Positions 18,936 through 28,924 of a stretch of DNA of 40,548 nucleotides are shown piece by piece. The translations under genes and the position numbers were made by a program. Source of the DNA: Oscillospiraceae bacterium (GTDB lineage Bacteria; Bacillota; Clostridia; Oscillospirales; UBA929); assembly GCA_009782385.1 (NCBI GenBank), contig WRJE01000013.1, positions 1 through 40,548 on the forward strand, written 5' to 3'. Each line of letters starts with the position of its first letter. Within the stretch, counting starts at the first letter, position 1. Under the pieces are notes generated by a model. It saw nothing but the letters and a program-made list of their open reading frames with translations, did no database searches and was not told the origin of the DNA.

Positions 18936-20222
18936 ATGAAACGTACGCCAATCAGCAAAATCATTCCCGGGAGAGACTATAAAATACAAGGGTTTATCGA
19001 AAATATTCGCAACAAAAGAACCATTGCTTTTATCGTCATAAAAGATATCGCGGGAAAAATTCAGATTACTTTGGACAAGGAGAGTTCCCCGGCTTTATCT
19101 GAGCAAATAGAATCCCTGTCCCTGCAATCATTTGTCACGGTTGAGGGCGCGGTTGTGGCGAACGAGCACGTCAAATTAAACGGGATGGAAATGATTCCCA
19201 AAGAAATAATTCTTGAATCCTTTGCCGAGCCTTTGCCGATACAAAGCGATTCCGCCATTGAACATAAAATGGATTACAGATGGCTGGATTTGAGATCGGA
19301 TAACAATCAGATGATTTTCAAAATACAGACTTGTATGGTCGGTGCCATGAGAAACTATCTGACAGATAAGGATTTTATCGAAATCCACACCCCGAAATTA
19401 ATTGGAACCGCCAGCGAAAGCGGCGCGAGCGTCTTTGAGCTGTCCTATTTTGACACAAAGGCATATCTGGCCCAAAGCCCGCAGTTTTATAAGCAAATGG
19501 CAATGGCGAGCGGATTTGAGAGTATATTTGAAGTGGGGCCGGTGTTTAGGGCGGAAAAGTCATACACCAGCAAACACGCCACCGAATTTACCGGGTTTGA
19601 TCTGGAAACAACAAATATCGACTCTTTCAAAGACGTGATGACAATAGAAGAGGATCTCATTACAGATATGCTGGAAAAGGTCAAAGCCAGATACGGAGGT
19701 GAGATACTGGATATGTTCGGCCTTGAGGTAAAAATCCCGCAAAAGCCGTTTCCCGTTATCAAATTGGCCGATCTGTATCTTGAATTAAAAAAACGCTACG
19801 GATACGATGTCCCCGAGGAGGAAAAAGGCGATCTGACAACAGAAGCCGAAAGGCTGTCTTTCCGTTTCACACAGGAGGAATACGGCCATGAATTTCTGTT
19901 CGTCACAGATTATAACGCGGCAAACAGGGCTTTTTACCACATGAGAAAAGACGGTGTCCCTCAGGGTTACGACTTGATTTGGCGCGGCGTGGAAATCACA
20001 ACGGGGGCGCAGCGTGAACACCGTTATGATATATTGAAGCGGCAGGCGGAGGAAAAAGGACTGGACAACGATGTGCGCTTTTACCTTGAATTTTTCCGTT
20101 ACGGCTGCCCGCCCCACGGCGGTTTCGGTATTGGGATAGATAGGATGACTATGCTTTTGCTAGGGCTGCATATCAAAGACTCGATGTTTATATTCAGAGG
20201 TCCTAACCGCCTTCACCCATGA
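18936..20222 (+). CDS. aspS: Aspartyl-tRNA synthetase, archaeal/eukaryal-type short form (probably non-discriminating)
   Basis: 428 aa without the bacterial GAD insertion; SPQFYKQMAMASGFESIFEVGPVFRAEKSYTSKHATEFTGFD and C-terminus GGFGIGIDRMTMLLLGLHIKDSMFIFRGPNRLHP. Confidence 0.9.
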   Translation: MKRTPISKIIPGRDYKIQGFIENIRNKRTIAFIVIKDIAGKIQITLDKESSPALSEQIESLSLQSFVTVEGAVVANEHVKLNGMEMIPKEIILESFAEPLPIQSDSAIEHKMDYRWLDLRSDNNQMIFKIQTCMVGAMRNYLTDKDFIEIHTPKLIGTASESGASVFELSYFDTKAYLAQSPQFYKQMAMASGFESIFEVGPVFRAEKSYTSKHATEFTGFDLETTNIDSFKDVMTIEEDLITDMLEKVKARYGGEILDMFGLEVKIPQKPFPVIKLADLYLELKKRYGYDVPEEEKGDLTTEAERLSFRFTQEEYGHEFLFVTDYNAANRAFYHMRKDGVPQGYDLIWRGVEITTGAQREHRYDILKRQAEEKGLDNDVRFYLEFFRYGCPPHGGFGIGIDRMTMLLLGLHIKDSMFIFRGPNRLHP

Positions 20223-21229
20223 TTTATTTAGACCACGCGGCAACAACGCCGCCGTCAAAGGCGGCGATTGACGCTTTTAACAACGCTTTGGAGTACGCAA
20301 ACCCATCGTCCCTACATGGGCAGGGGCAAAAAGCCCGCAAACTGCTTGAGCGGTCGCGGGCAGTCATAGCCGAAAAACTGAACGCCGCGCCGGAAGAAAT
20401 CATTTTTACATCGGGCGGCACGGAGGCTAACGCTCTCGCACTGAATGTCAGCGGGCATAAGCTGACGACCGAGCTTGAACACCCGTCCGTCCGCGAAAAC
20501 GCGGACACGTTGGCGAACCCCTATCAGTTGATAGGTACTATTCAAGACAACACGGCAATCATATCATGTATTTATGTCTGCAATGAAACAGGCTCGATAC
20601 AACCCATAGCCGATATTGCAAAAGAGATTAAGGGTCGCGGCATATTACTGCATACCGATGCCGTTCAGGCGTTCGGCAAAATTGACTGCAACGTAAAAAA
20701 GTTGGGTGTTGACCTGATGACCATGTCCGCGCATAAAATCGGCGGTATCAGAGGTGTCGCCGCGTTATATGTACGCAAAGGGGTAAAAATAAAACCTCTT
20801 TGGCTTGGCGGCGGGCAGGAAAACGGTTTGCGCCCGGGTACTGAATCGCTTCCGCTTATCGCGGCGTTCGCGGCGGCGGCACAGCGTGAAAGCACCGATA
20901 CCCGCCCGTTGATTGATTACTTGTTGGAATTACTGCCAAATAAATTACCGAACGTTATCATTGTTCCGGGTCATGGCGCACCGCATATAATCGCGTTGGA
21001 GCTACCGCGATGCCCGGGACAGGTCGCCGTGAGAATGCTCAGTGACATGGGGGTTTATGTTTCGTCCGGCTCTGCTTGTTCAAGGGGAAAGACAAGCCCG
21101 GTATTAAAAGCTCTTGGCGTTAAGCAACCGGATAATGTCATACGAATCAGCTTCGGCGAGGGCAACACAAAGGAGGATGTTGATGAATTAGTTAAGGCGT
21201 TGGGAATTGTATTGGAGAAATTTATATAA
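20219..21229 (+). CDS. Cysteine desulfurase, NifS/IscS-like class V aminotransferase
   Basis: MIYLDHAATTPPSKAAIDAF...IIFTSGGTEANALAL...MTMSAHKIGGIRGVAALYVRKG...SSGSACSRGK. Confidence 0.93.
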   Translation: MIYLDHAATTPPSKAAIDAFNNALEYANPSSLHGQGQKARKLLERSRAVIAEKLNAAPEEIIFTSGGTEANALALNVSGHKLTTELEHPSVRENADTLANPYQLIGTIQDNTAIISCIYVCNETGSIQPIADIAKEIKGRGILLHTDAVQAFGKIDCNVKKLGVDLMTMSAHKIGGIRGVAALYVRKGVKIKPLWLGGGQENGLRPGTESLPLIAAFAAAAQRESTDTRPLIDYLLELLPNKLPNVIIVPGHGAPHIIALELPRCPGQVAVRMLSDMGVYVSSGSACSRGKTSPVLKALGVKQPDNVIRISFGEGNTKEDVDELVKALGIVLEKFI

Positions 21230-21246
21230 ATAGAAGGAGTAATAAA

Positions 21247-21924
21247 ATGACAGACAATATTGTTGGAAAAAATGTTGGTTGGAAATTTCTGTTGCTTGCG
21301 TTCGGTACGTTTGCGGGGATTTGTTTGGAATATGCCGTTATCGGGCTTGGCTATCTCGCTTTCGGGCAGATTATTAGCTTTGACGGACCGCATTGGCAGA
21401 TAATCGTGCATTGGATTGTTACCTGTCTAGTGTGGAGCGGCGCGGCAGTTCTGCTCGTTCGGCTCGCTAAGGCAAAATTAGGGTTTGACATATTTGAAAA
21501 AGGCGCGAAAATGAAGCCTTGGCAATGGTGTGCCGTGGTTTTAGCAATCGCTCTCTCTGTCGTGGTGAGTTATTTTGATTGGGACATGAATTTCAAGTTC
21601 ATGGCAGAGTTCAGATCAAACGGATTACCGAGGTTTGTGTTTCAATACTTATACTATTTTGTTGAAACTGTTATGTTTCTGTTAATCATAGTTTTTGGAC
21701 AAAAGGCGTTTGAAAGTTGGACTAAGAAACCGAATATTCCGTGGGGCGGGATTGTCTGCGGGTTAACTTGGGGTATCGGGCATATAATCAGCAGGGGCTT
21801 TTTCGACCCGGTTAACGGAATATTATCTATGGTATCGGGGTTTATGTTCGGCGCGGTCTATCTGTTTGTCAACAGGGACATTAAGAAAGCGTGGGTTGTA
21901 TTGCTCTTAATGTTCGCGTTATGA
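21247..21924 (+). CDS. Polytopic membrane protein of uncertain family
   Basis: 225 aa with about six hydrophobic segments; distant CPBP-like look, no secure motif. Confidence 0.6.
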   Translation: MTDNIVGKNVGWKFLLLAFGTFAGICLEYAVIGLGYLAFGQIISFDGPHWQIIVHWIVTCLVWSGAAVLLVRLAKAKLGFDIFEKGAKMKPWQWCAVVLAIALSVVVSYFDWDMNFKFMAEFRSNGLPRFVFQYLYYFVETVMFLLIIVFGQKAFESWTKKPNIPWGGIVCGLTWGIGHIISRGFFDPVNGILSMVSGFMFGAVYLFVNRDIKKAWVVLLLMFAL

Positions 21925-21929
21925 TGTCA

Positions 21930-22304
21930 TTAAATACTGTATCTGAGAGCCTTTGTTAGGAATGGGTACGCTAACATAACCAATCCGCTCAGACCGCTCC
22001 AGATAATTAGATACCTCAGGCACACCTGCCCCATGATGTGATACCCGTAATGCGTGTAATCCCATACATTCAGCTTCAGCCACACGTTGACGACCATCCC
22101 GGCGGCAAACTCAACCGCGCATACGGCAAGCCCCCCGGCAACACATTTGAGCAGAAACGGCATCCCGGTCTGCGAGAGCAGTATAATCACGCCAAAGCAA
22201 ATGCCGCCCGCGATGAACATACTAAAATGTGTGTAACCGCGATATAATATCTCTAACAGGGCATAGGCGAAACCGCCTAAAATAAATTGATTAAAGTATT
22301 TCAT
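21930..22304 (-). CDS. Small membrane protein, putative ABC-transporter type IV permease (CmpB-like)
   Basis: MKYFNQFILGGFAYALLEILYRGYTHFSMFIAGG...VNVWLKLNVWDYTHYGYHIMGQVCLRYLIIW. Confidence 0.7.
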   Translation of the reverse strand: MKYFNQFILGGFAYALLEILYRGYTHFSMFIAGGICFGVIILLSQTGMPFLLKCVAGGLAVCAVEFAAGMVVNVWLKLNVWDYTHYGYHIMGQVCLRYLIIWSGLSGLVMLAYPFLTKALRYSI

Positions 22305-22339
22305 GAGAATATTGTTAACAAATAAAGGAGAGATAAACC

Positions 22340-23563
22340 ATGAATAAGTTGGAAAAGTACGCAAATCTGATGCTGCGCGAAGGCGTTAACCTGCAAAAAG
22401 GACAGCCACTGTTACTTACAGGGTATGTGGAGAATTACGATTTTGTCCGTTTGGTAACTGAGCAGGCTTATCTGGCGGGCGCGAGCGAAGTCTATGTGCG
22501 TTGGGTGGACGAAGTGGGAGCTAGGCTTAGGTATCTCCACGGCGCGGAGGAACTTTTTGAAAATTATCCCGAGTTCCAAAGGCTCATGTTTGAACACTAC
22601 AACGACCGCGATGCGTGCTACCTGCATATTGTGGCAAGCAACCCCGAGGCGTTAAAAGGAGCTTCGCCCGAACGCCTTCAAAAATGGAACATCACATCGA
22701 GTAAGGCGTTGAAATTTCACACGGATAAGACGATGTCAGGCGCGTTCGCGTGGTGTGTGGCTGCCGCCCCCAACAAAGAGTGGGCGAAGAAGGTATTTCC
22801 CGAACTGAGTGAGAAAGAAGGCATGGACAAGCTATGGGACGCAATACTGCAATGCTCGCGTGTCAATAATGATGACCCTATTTCCGCGTGGCGCGAACAC
22901 GCACGAGTTGCGGCAAAACGCGCGGAGTTTTTGACAAACGCGCAGTTTAGATCCCTGCGCTTCACCAACAGCATTGGTAGCGATTTTACTCTGACGCTTC
23001 CGGATAATCACATCTGGCAGGGCGGCTCTGAAAAAACGCTGGACGGGCGTACATTTTCCGCGAACATACCAACGGAGGAGATATTCACCGCGCCGCACAG
23101 ATTAGGAACGAACGGACGCGTTGCCGCGTCTATGCCGTTGGTTTATCAAGGCGATCTTATCGAAAATATCGTGCTTGACTTTAAGGACGGCAGAGTTGTC
23201 GATTATAAGGCGAGCAAAAATGAAGCCTTGCTGAAAAATCTTATTGAAACCGATGAAGGCTCACACTACTTGGGTGAAGTCGCGCTCGTGCCGCACGACT
23301 CGCCGATTTCACAACTGGGGATTTTGTTCTATGAAACCTTATTCGATGAGAACGCTTCATGCCATCTGGCGGTCGGTCAGGCGTATCCAACGTGTGTCAA
23401 AGGCGCGGCGGAGCTTGACGATGAAAAGAAGAAAGAGCTGGGCTTGAACGTGTCATATGAACACGCCGATTTTATGATAGGAACGCCCGATTTGCAAATC
23501 ATGGGTACAAAAGCGGACGGAACAAATATTCAGATATTCAAGGACGGCAATTTTGCGATATAG
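22340..23563 (+). CDS. M29 family aminopeptidase
   Basis: KLEKYANLMLREGVNLQKGQPLLL...NIPTEEIFTAPHRLGTNGRVAASMPL...EGSHYLGEVALVPHDSPIS. Confidence 0.93.
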   Translation: MNKLEKYANLMLREGVNLQKGQPLLLTGYVENYDFVRLVTEQAYLAGASEVYVRWVDEVGARLRYLHGAEELFENYPEFQRLMFEHYNDRDACYLHIVASNPEALKGASPERLQKWNITSSKALKFHTDKTMSGAFAWCVAAAPNKEWAKKVFPELSEKEGMDKLWDAILQCSRVNNDDPISAWREHARVAAKRAEFLTNAQFRSLRFTNSIGSDFTLTLPDNHIWQGGSEKTLDGRTFSANIPTEEIFTAPHRLGTNGRVAASMPLVYQGDLIENIVLDFKDGRVVDYKASKNEALLKNLIETDEGSHYLGEVALVPHDSPISQLGILFYETLFDENASCHLAVGQAYPTCVKGAAELDDEKKKELGLNVSYEHADFMIGTPDLQIMGTKADGTNIQIFKDGNFAI

Positions 23564-23680
23564 TTTCTGTATAGGTGAAAACCCGGCAGGATGAAAACAA
23601 GCATAAATTAACAAATTGTTCACCCAATAATTAAAAACAAGTGTATACTGTATTATATAAACGCTTGACAGGGGTGATAT

Positions 23681-24367
23681 TTGTTGGCAAAACGTATTTT
23701 AGTCATCGAAGATGACAAGAACATAGCCGACCTTCTGCGCCTTTACCTTGAGCGCGATGGATTCGCCGTTGATGTCGCGCATGACGGCAGGGCGGGACTG
23801 GACACGTTCCGCTCCGATGTGTTTGACATCGTGCTTTTGGACATCATGCTTCCCATAATGGACGGGTGGGATGTCCTGCGCGAAATACGCGCCGTCAACA
23901 AAACGCCTGTGATTATGCTGACAGCAAAGGGGCAGACCTCGGATAAGGTGCAGGGGCTTGAGATGGGCGCGGATGATTACATCGCCAAGCCTTTTGAAAT
24001 GAAAGAGGTACTGGCGCGTGTCCACGCCGTTATGCGCCGCACCGCGCCGGAGACGGCAAAAGATAAGAAACTCTGTTTTGACGCGCTTGTTATTGATATG
24101 GAGTCCTATACCTTAACCGTGAACGGCGGCGGCGTTGACGCACCGCCCAAGGAACTGGAACTGCTATTTCATCTCGCATCGTCACCGAACAGGGTTTTCA
24201 CGCGCAATCAACTGCTCGATGAAGTCTGGGGCTTCAATTATTTCGGCGATTCGCGCACGGTCGATGTGCATATTAAACGCCTGCGCGGAAAACTGGAAGG
24301 GGTCAGCGGCGCGTGGTCGCTGAAGACCGTCTGGGGCGTTGGCTATAAGTTTGAGCTTAACGGTTAA
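23681..24367 (+). CDS. OmpR-family response regulator
   Basis: RILVIEDDKNIADLLRLYLERDGF...LLDIMLPIMDGWDVL and C-terminal winged helix. TTG start. Confidence 0.93.
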   Translation: MLAKRILVIEDDKNIADLLRLYLERDGFAVDVAHDGRAGLDTFRSDVFDIVLLDIMLPIMDGWDVLREIRAVNKTPVIMLTAKGQTSDKVQGLEMGADDYIAKPFEMKEVLARVHAVMRRTAPETAKDKKLCFDALVIDMESYTLTVNGGGVDAPPKELELLFHLASSPNRVFTRNQLLDEVWGFNYFGDSRTVDVHIKRLRGKLEGVSGAWSLKTVWGVGYKFELNG

Positions 24368-24370
24368 GAT

Positions 24371-25789
24371 ATGAGGGGCGTATTCGCAAAACAGTTCGCG
24401 TGGCTGTCGTTCATGCTGTTTATGTCCATTTTAATTGTGGGCGTTTCGTTTGTTGCCGCGTCATCGGGGTATATATCCGCTATGCAGCAGGCAAGCCTTA
24501 CAAAGAATGCAGAGGCCGTATCAAGGCTCGTCTCCTATGAACTGACGGAGCGGCGCGGGCAGCTAGACCCCCGACTGCGTATTTCGTTGGCGACAATCGC
24601 GTATACTTCCGATACGCACATTCTCATCTGTGATGTCAGAGGTCAAATCTTAATGTGTTCCGATGGGCCGTTCTGCATCGATCACGCCGGGCTTTATGTG
24701 CCGGAGGCACTTGCTCAGAGCGTTGCGGAATACGGCGCGTTTTCTGAGCAGAGTACGCTTGGCGGCATATATGACGCGAGATATGAGTTGGCGGCGTGCG
24801 GCATGGATTTTGACGGGCAACACGCCGGGTTTATCATAGCGGCAACGCGGGCTTCCGAGACTAAAGCGTTGGCGGCCGCCATTTCAAGGATTTTTTTGAT
24901 TGTTTCATTTATTGTACTGTTTTTAAGTTCTGTTTCGGCGTATATCGTAACGAAACGCATGACAAAGCCGCTCAAAGCTATGGCGGAAAGCGCACAGAAC
25001 TATGCCAGAGGCGACTTCTCCACGCGAGTTTCGTTAAGCCCGAATATAAACGATGAAATCAGCGTTCTCTGCCATAATTTTAACTCTATGGCCGATGCGC
25101 TGCAACGGCTTGAGGAACTGCGGCAGGGTTTTATAGCGGATATTTCGCACGAGCTGCGAACGCCGATGACGGTTATACTGGGTTATGTTGACGGTATTCT
25201 GGACGGCGCGATACCTTCTGAGAACCAAAACGAGTATTTAGAGACCATACGCGGCGAGGTGTCGCGGCTGTCGCGCCTTGTTTCACGTATGCTGGACGCT
25301 TCAAATATGCAGTCGGGGAAGTTGACATTGACGCGCAGACCCGTTAATGTCAGCGAACAAATACGGCGTGTTATACTCGGGTTTGAGCGGCGTATTGAAG
25401 ACAAGGAACTGAATGTCGAGTTTACTCTGCCAGATGACGACATCACGGTGAGCTTTGACCCCGATTCACTTACGCAAGTTTTAACTAACCTAACCGACAA
25501 CGCGATTAAATTCGCCTCTCCCAAAGGTCGTCTGGGTATCTCATTAACACACAAGGGCTCAAAGGCTTATGTGTCCGTATTGAACAGCGGCGCGGGAATA
25601 CCGCCCGAAGACTTGCCGTTCTTATTCGACAGATTTTACAAGACGGACAAATCGCGCTCCGGTGATAAAAACGGGCTTGGGCTTGGATTGTTTATAGTTA
25701 AAGGTATCATTCAGAGTCACGGCGAGAGCATACAGGTCACAAGCGAAAACGGCGTTACAACATTTACTTTTTCACTGTCTATGAGGTGA
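24371..25789 (+). CDS. HAMP-containing sensor histidine kinase
   Basis: Two TM segments, HAMP, H-box FIADISHELRTPMTVILGYVDGI, ATPase motifs GLGLGLFIVKGI. Confidence 0.94.
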   Translation: MRGVFAKQFAWLSFMLFMSILIVGVSFVAASSGYISAMQQASLTKNAEAVSRLVSYELTERRGQLDPRLRISLATIAYTSDTHILICDVRGQILMCSDGPFCIDHAGLYVPEALAQSVAEYGAFSEQSTLGGIYDARYELAACGMDFDGQHAGFIIAATRASETKALAAAISRIFLIVSFIVLFLSSVSAYIVTKRMTKPLKAMAESAQNYARGDFSTRVSLSPNINDEISVLCHNFNSMADALQRLEELRQGFIADISHELRTPMTVILGYVDGILDGAIPSENQNEYLETIRGEVSRLSRLVSRMLDASNMQSGKLTLTRRPVNVSEQIRRVILGFERRIEDKELNVEFTLPDDDITVSFDPDSLTQVLTNLTDNAIKFASPKGRLGISLTHKGSKAYVSVLNSGAGIPPEDLPFLFDRFYKTDKSRSGDKNGLGLGLFIVKGIIQSHGESIQVTSENGVTTFTFSLSMR

Positions 25790-25794
25790 TATAT

Positions 25795-27141
25795 ATGTAC
25801 AATGAACCGCTCGATAACGAAATCATCAGCACCGGCACGGAGGAAACAGAACAGCCGAACATCTACGGCTATTACAGCTATGACCGGCAATACCGCCCCA
25901 TACCGCCGCCCGCCGCGAAAGACACACCCAAGCGCGGCAGGGGACTGTTCACGGGAATAATTATCGGGCTGTTTATCGGGCTTCTGATTGCGGGCTTTAT
26001 CGCCGCGCCTTTCTTGAACTTCAACCGTTCGGAGGGTTCGGGATTTGATTTGCGCTTTCCCGGAAGACCCTCAAGCGCACCCGATATGCCAACACCAACG
26101 CCGTACAGCGGCACGCCATCAACCGATGACGGGATTGGCGGCGGCAACGCAACGCTTAATATAGTTCCGGTTGTACCCGCGGCAACGCCCGCTCCGCAGC
26201 CGGACGCGGGCGGCAGGATTCCGCTGTCAAACGCGGATATTGTGACAAAGGGTCAGCCCAGTACGGTTTGCATTCTCGTGAGCAACCGCGAATACAACAC
26301 CGCCGGTTCAGGTTCGGGCATTGTTATGACTGATGACGGTTATATCATAACAAATTACCATGTCATCGCGGGCGTGACCGACATAGAGGTGGTAATGCAC
26401 GACAAGGAGCGTTACGCTGCAAGGATTGTCGGCTCGGATCAGCTCAGTGATTTAGCGGTTGTAAAAATTGAGGCAACGGGACTAATCGCCGCTGAGTTCG
26501 GGGATTCCAACGCGCTTGAAGTCGGCGACCCGGTCGTGGTAATCGGCAACCCTCTCGGGCTTGAACTGCAAAACACCGCAACGGCGGGCATGATAAGCGC
26601 GATAAATCGCGATATTGAGATTCAAAGCAGGGTTATGACAACGCTTCAGACCGATGCTTCGGTTAATCAGGGTAACTCGGGCGGCCCGATGTTCAACAAA
26701 TACGGACAGGTCGTTGGTGTAATATCTTCAAAAGTTATGGGCAGTTTTATCGGAACCGCAGAGGGCTTGGGCTTCGCCATACCGATAACTCCCGCCAAGG
26801 AAGTCATAGACGACTTGATAAAGCTCGGATATGTTTCCGGGCGGCCTTTGATTGGCATTATTAATTATGATAATATAACGCCGTCTCTGTCAAGATTTTA
26901 TAACGTGCCGCAGGGTGTGCGGGTTACGGCTATAAATGAAAAGAGCGATGCTTTCAAACAGGGTCTGAATGTCAACGACATCATCGTTGAGGTTAACGGA
27001 AAAGAGATAGCGGACGGTGACGAGCTGAACGCCGAAAAAAACAAGATGGCTGTCGGGGACAGAATGACGGTTAAGGTGTATAGAGATAAGCAGTATATAG
27101 ATATAACATTTGAGCTTATGGAGCAGGGGACGCTGAGGTAG
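25795..27141 (+). CDS. HtrA/DegP-like S1C serine protease with TM anchor and PDZ domain
   Basis: ITNYHVI (His), SDLAVVKIE (Asp), GNSGGPMFN (Ser), PDZ at C-terminus. ATG 25795 with SD GAGGTGAT. Confidence 0.93.
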   Translation: MYNEPLDNEIISTGTEETEQPNIYGYYSYDRQYRPIPPPAAKDTPKRGRGLFTGIIIGLFIGLLIAGFIAAPFLNFNRSEGSGFDLRFPGRPSSAPDMPTPTPYSGTPSTDDGIGGGNATLNIVPVVPAATPAPQPDAGGRIPLSNADIVTKGQPSTVCILVSNREYNTAGSGSGIVMTDDGYIITNYHVIAGVTDIEVVMHDKERYAARIVGSDQLSDLAVVKIEATGLIAAEFGDSNALEVGDPVVVIGNPLGLELQNTATAGMISAINRDIEIQSRVMTTLQTDASVNQGNSGGPMFNKYGQVVGVISSKVMGSFIGTAEGLGFAIPITPAKEVIDDLIKLGYVSGRPLIGIINYDNITPSLSRFYNVPQGVRVTAINEKSDAFKQGLNVNDIIVEVNGKEIADGDELNAEKNKMAVGDRMTVKVYRDKQYIDITFELMEQGTLR

Positions 27142-27150
27142 CTCCGCCCC

Positions 27151-28194
27151 CTAGATTTTCTCTCTTATACTCTCCATCAAATCGTTGTAAAATCTCAAAT
27201 TATGCCCAACAGCCAGCCTCATCGCGAGCATCTCGCCCGCCGCGAACAAATGCCGCAGATACGCCCTTGAGTAGTTTTGGCACAGTTCACAGCCGCATTT
27301 CGGATCGACAGGGCTATTATCGCGCTTAAATTTTTCGTTTCTGATGTTCAGTTCACCTTCGCTCGTGTACAATTTACCGTGCCGCGCGTTCCGCGCCGGA
27401 AGTACGCAGTCGAAGAAATCTATGCCACGCTTAACCACCTCGATGATGTTCTCCGGCGTACCGACACCCATTAGATACCTCGGCTTGTCGGCGGGCATAT
27501 GCGGCTCGACAGCCTCGATTATGCGGTACATCTCCTCCGCGCTCTCACCGACTGCAAGACCGCCGATTGCGTAACCCGGCAAGTCGAGCTCTGCTATCTC
27601 GCGCATATTCTCAACGCGAATATCCTCGTATATGCCGCCCTGATTGATACCCCAGAGACTTTGAGTGTCCTGCGTATGCGCGGCTACGCAACGCTTTAGC
27701 CAGCGTACCGTTCGAGCCGCCGAAGCCTTGACGTATTTGTGAGTTGACGGATTCTCAACACACTCGTCAAACGCCATGATAATATCCGCGCCCAACGCGT
27801 TCTGGATGGCGATAGAATCTTCGGGACGCATAAACAATTTGCGACCGTCAATGTGCGAGCTGAACGCAACACCCTCCTCGGTGATTTTCCTCAGTTTAGA
27901 CAGCGAGAAAACCTGAAAGCCGCCGCTGTCGGTAAGTATGGGTTTATTCCAGTTCATAAAGCTGTGCAGTCCGCCCGCGTCTTTTACAATGTCCTCACCG
28001 GGGCGAAGGTGCAGGTGATATGTGTTGCACAGAGCGACCTGACAGCCCGCGCGCTCCAAGTCACGCGCGGAAAGCGCGCCTTTAATAGCCGCCTGAGTGG
28101 CGACATTCATAAAAACCGGAGTTTGTATGTCGCCGTGTGGCGTACTGTACACGCCGCGCCTAGCGCGGCCTTTTGTTTTCAGCAGAGCAAACAT
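27151..28194 (-). CDS. tgt: Queuine tRNA-ribosyltransferase
   Basis: TPVFMNVATQAAIKG...LTDSGGFQVFSLSKLRKITEEGVAFSSHIDGRK...CGCELCQNYSRAYLRHL. Confidence 0.96.
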   Translation of the reverse strand: MFALLKTKGRARRGVYSTPHGDIQTPVFMNVATQAAIKGALSARDLERAGCQVALCNTYHLHLRPGEDIVKDAGGLHSFMNWNKPILTDSGGFQVFSLSKLRKITEEGVAFSSHIDGRKLFMRPEDSIAIQNALGADIIMAFDECVENPSTHKYVKASAARTVRWLKRCVAAHTQDTQSLWGINQGGIYEDIRVENMREIAELDLPGYAIGGLAVGESAEEMYRIIEAVEPHMPADKPRYLMGVGTPENIIEVVKRGIDFFDCVLPARNARHGKLYTSEGELNIRNEKFKRDNSPVDPKCGCELCQNYSRAYLRHLFAAGEMLAMRLAVGHNLRFYNDLMESIREKI

Positions 28195-28205
28195 ATTTTC
28201 TACGG

Positions 28206-28415
28206 TTAGAGCGCGATGTAGTCTTCAACTTCACGCAAAACACCTTTTGTTCCCGTGAGGTGAAACGGCTCATAACCATCGCGCAAGAAACCCAGTACAT
28301 CACACTCATCATCGAGCTTAATAAACTCCTGCGGGGTGATGCCGTGCTTACGGATATAGAGGTTTGATATTTGCACTTGAAGATAGGTTTCCCCATCGAG
28401 ATTTTTATAAGCCAT
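28206..28415 (-). CDS. DUF3791-like small protein
   Basis: YIRKHGITPQEFIKLDDECDVLGFLRDGYEPFHLTGTKGVLREVEDYIAL. SD AGGAGGG. Confidence 0.6.
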   Translation of the reverse strand: MAYKNLDGETYLQVQISNLYIRKHGITPQEFIKLDDECDVLGFLRDGYEPFHLTGTKGVLREVEDYIAL

Positions 28416-28424
28416 TACGCCCTC

Positions 28425-28670
28425 CTACAGTTCCAACCAGCGTTCCCAATCTCCGCATTGTTCGATGCCGTACATATAGAAAATGTATTCCGCGCTTTCA
28501 AAGTGCAGATATGATTCCGAATCTAATAGCAAGCCGTAAGTTTCTGTCACCATCAGTTTTCGGATTGCCTCTGTCGGCGTGATATTTTCTTGCGTTGCTA
28601 TCATCTTCGCAACCCGCGCGGCAAGAATATCTTGGTGCTGTTCTACACTCTTGTTTGCCACATTACTCAT
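28425..28670 (-). CDS. Small DUF3791-type partner protein
   Basis: MSNVANKSVEQHQDILAARVAKMIATQENITPTEAIRKLMVTETYGLLLDSESYLHFESAEYIFYMYGIE; the track start at 28736 is too far upstream. Confidence 0.6.
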   Translation of the reverse strand: MSNVANKSVEQHQDILAARVAKMIATQENITPTEAIRKLMVTETYGLLLDSESYLHFESAEYIFYMYGIEQCGDWERWLEL

Positions 28671-28698
28671 ACAATACACCTCCCCGTAAGCGCAAGTC

Positions 28699-28794
28699 CT
28701 ACCCGAAGTCTTTGAACGGCTTTCCCCTCCGCACATCTACATCGGTGAAGTCATATGTCGTGCCGTGGTAGAGAATTATCTTCGATACACTCAT
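28699..28794 (-). pseudogene. N-terminal remnant of a DUF3990-like (predicted ADP-ribosyltransferase fold) gene
   Basis: Translation MSVSKIILYHGTTYDFTDVDVRRGKPFKDFG* with SD GGGAGGG intact; DUF3990-type N-terminus (ILYHGS..KPxKDFGKGFY) ended by TAG. Confidence 0.6.
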
Positions 28795-28924
28795 GGGCAA
28801 TACCCTCCCACCGATATTATACGCCTTGTTCACTGTTTTTACAAGAAAGTATGAACGCCCTTTTCAAAAATTATCACATATCCTGCTCCCCCCGCATATA
28901 GTTTAATATAAGGGAGGCGGTGTG

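Noticed and set aside
27128-27160. GC-rich tract between the htrA-like gene and tgt as a terminator or repeat copy
   Set aside because: No convincing hairpin or T-run, and it does not match the TGTAGGGGCG repeat family.
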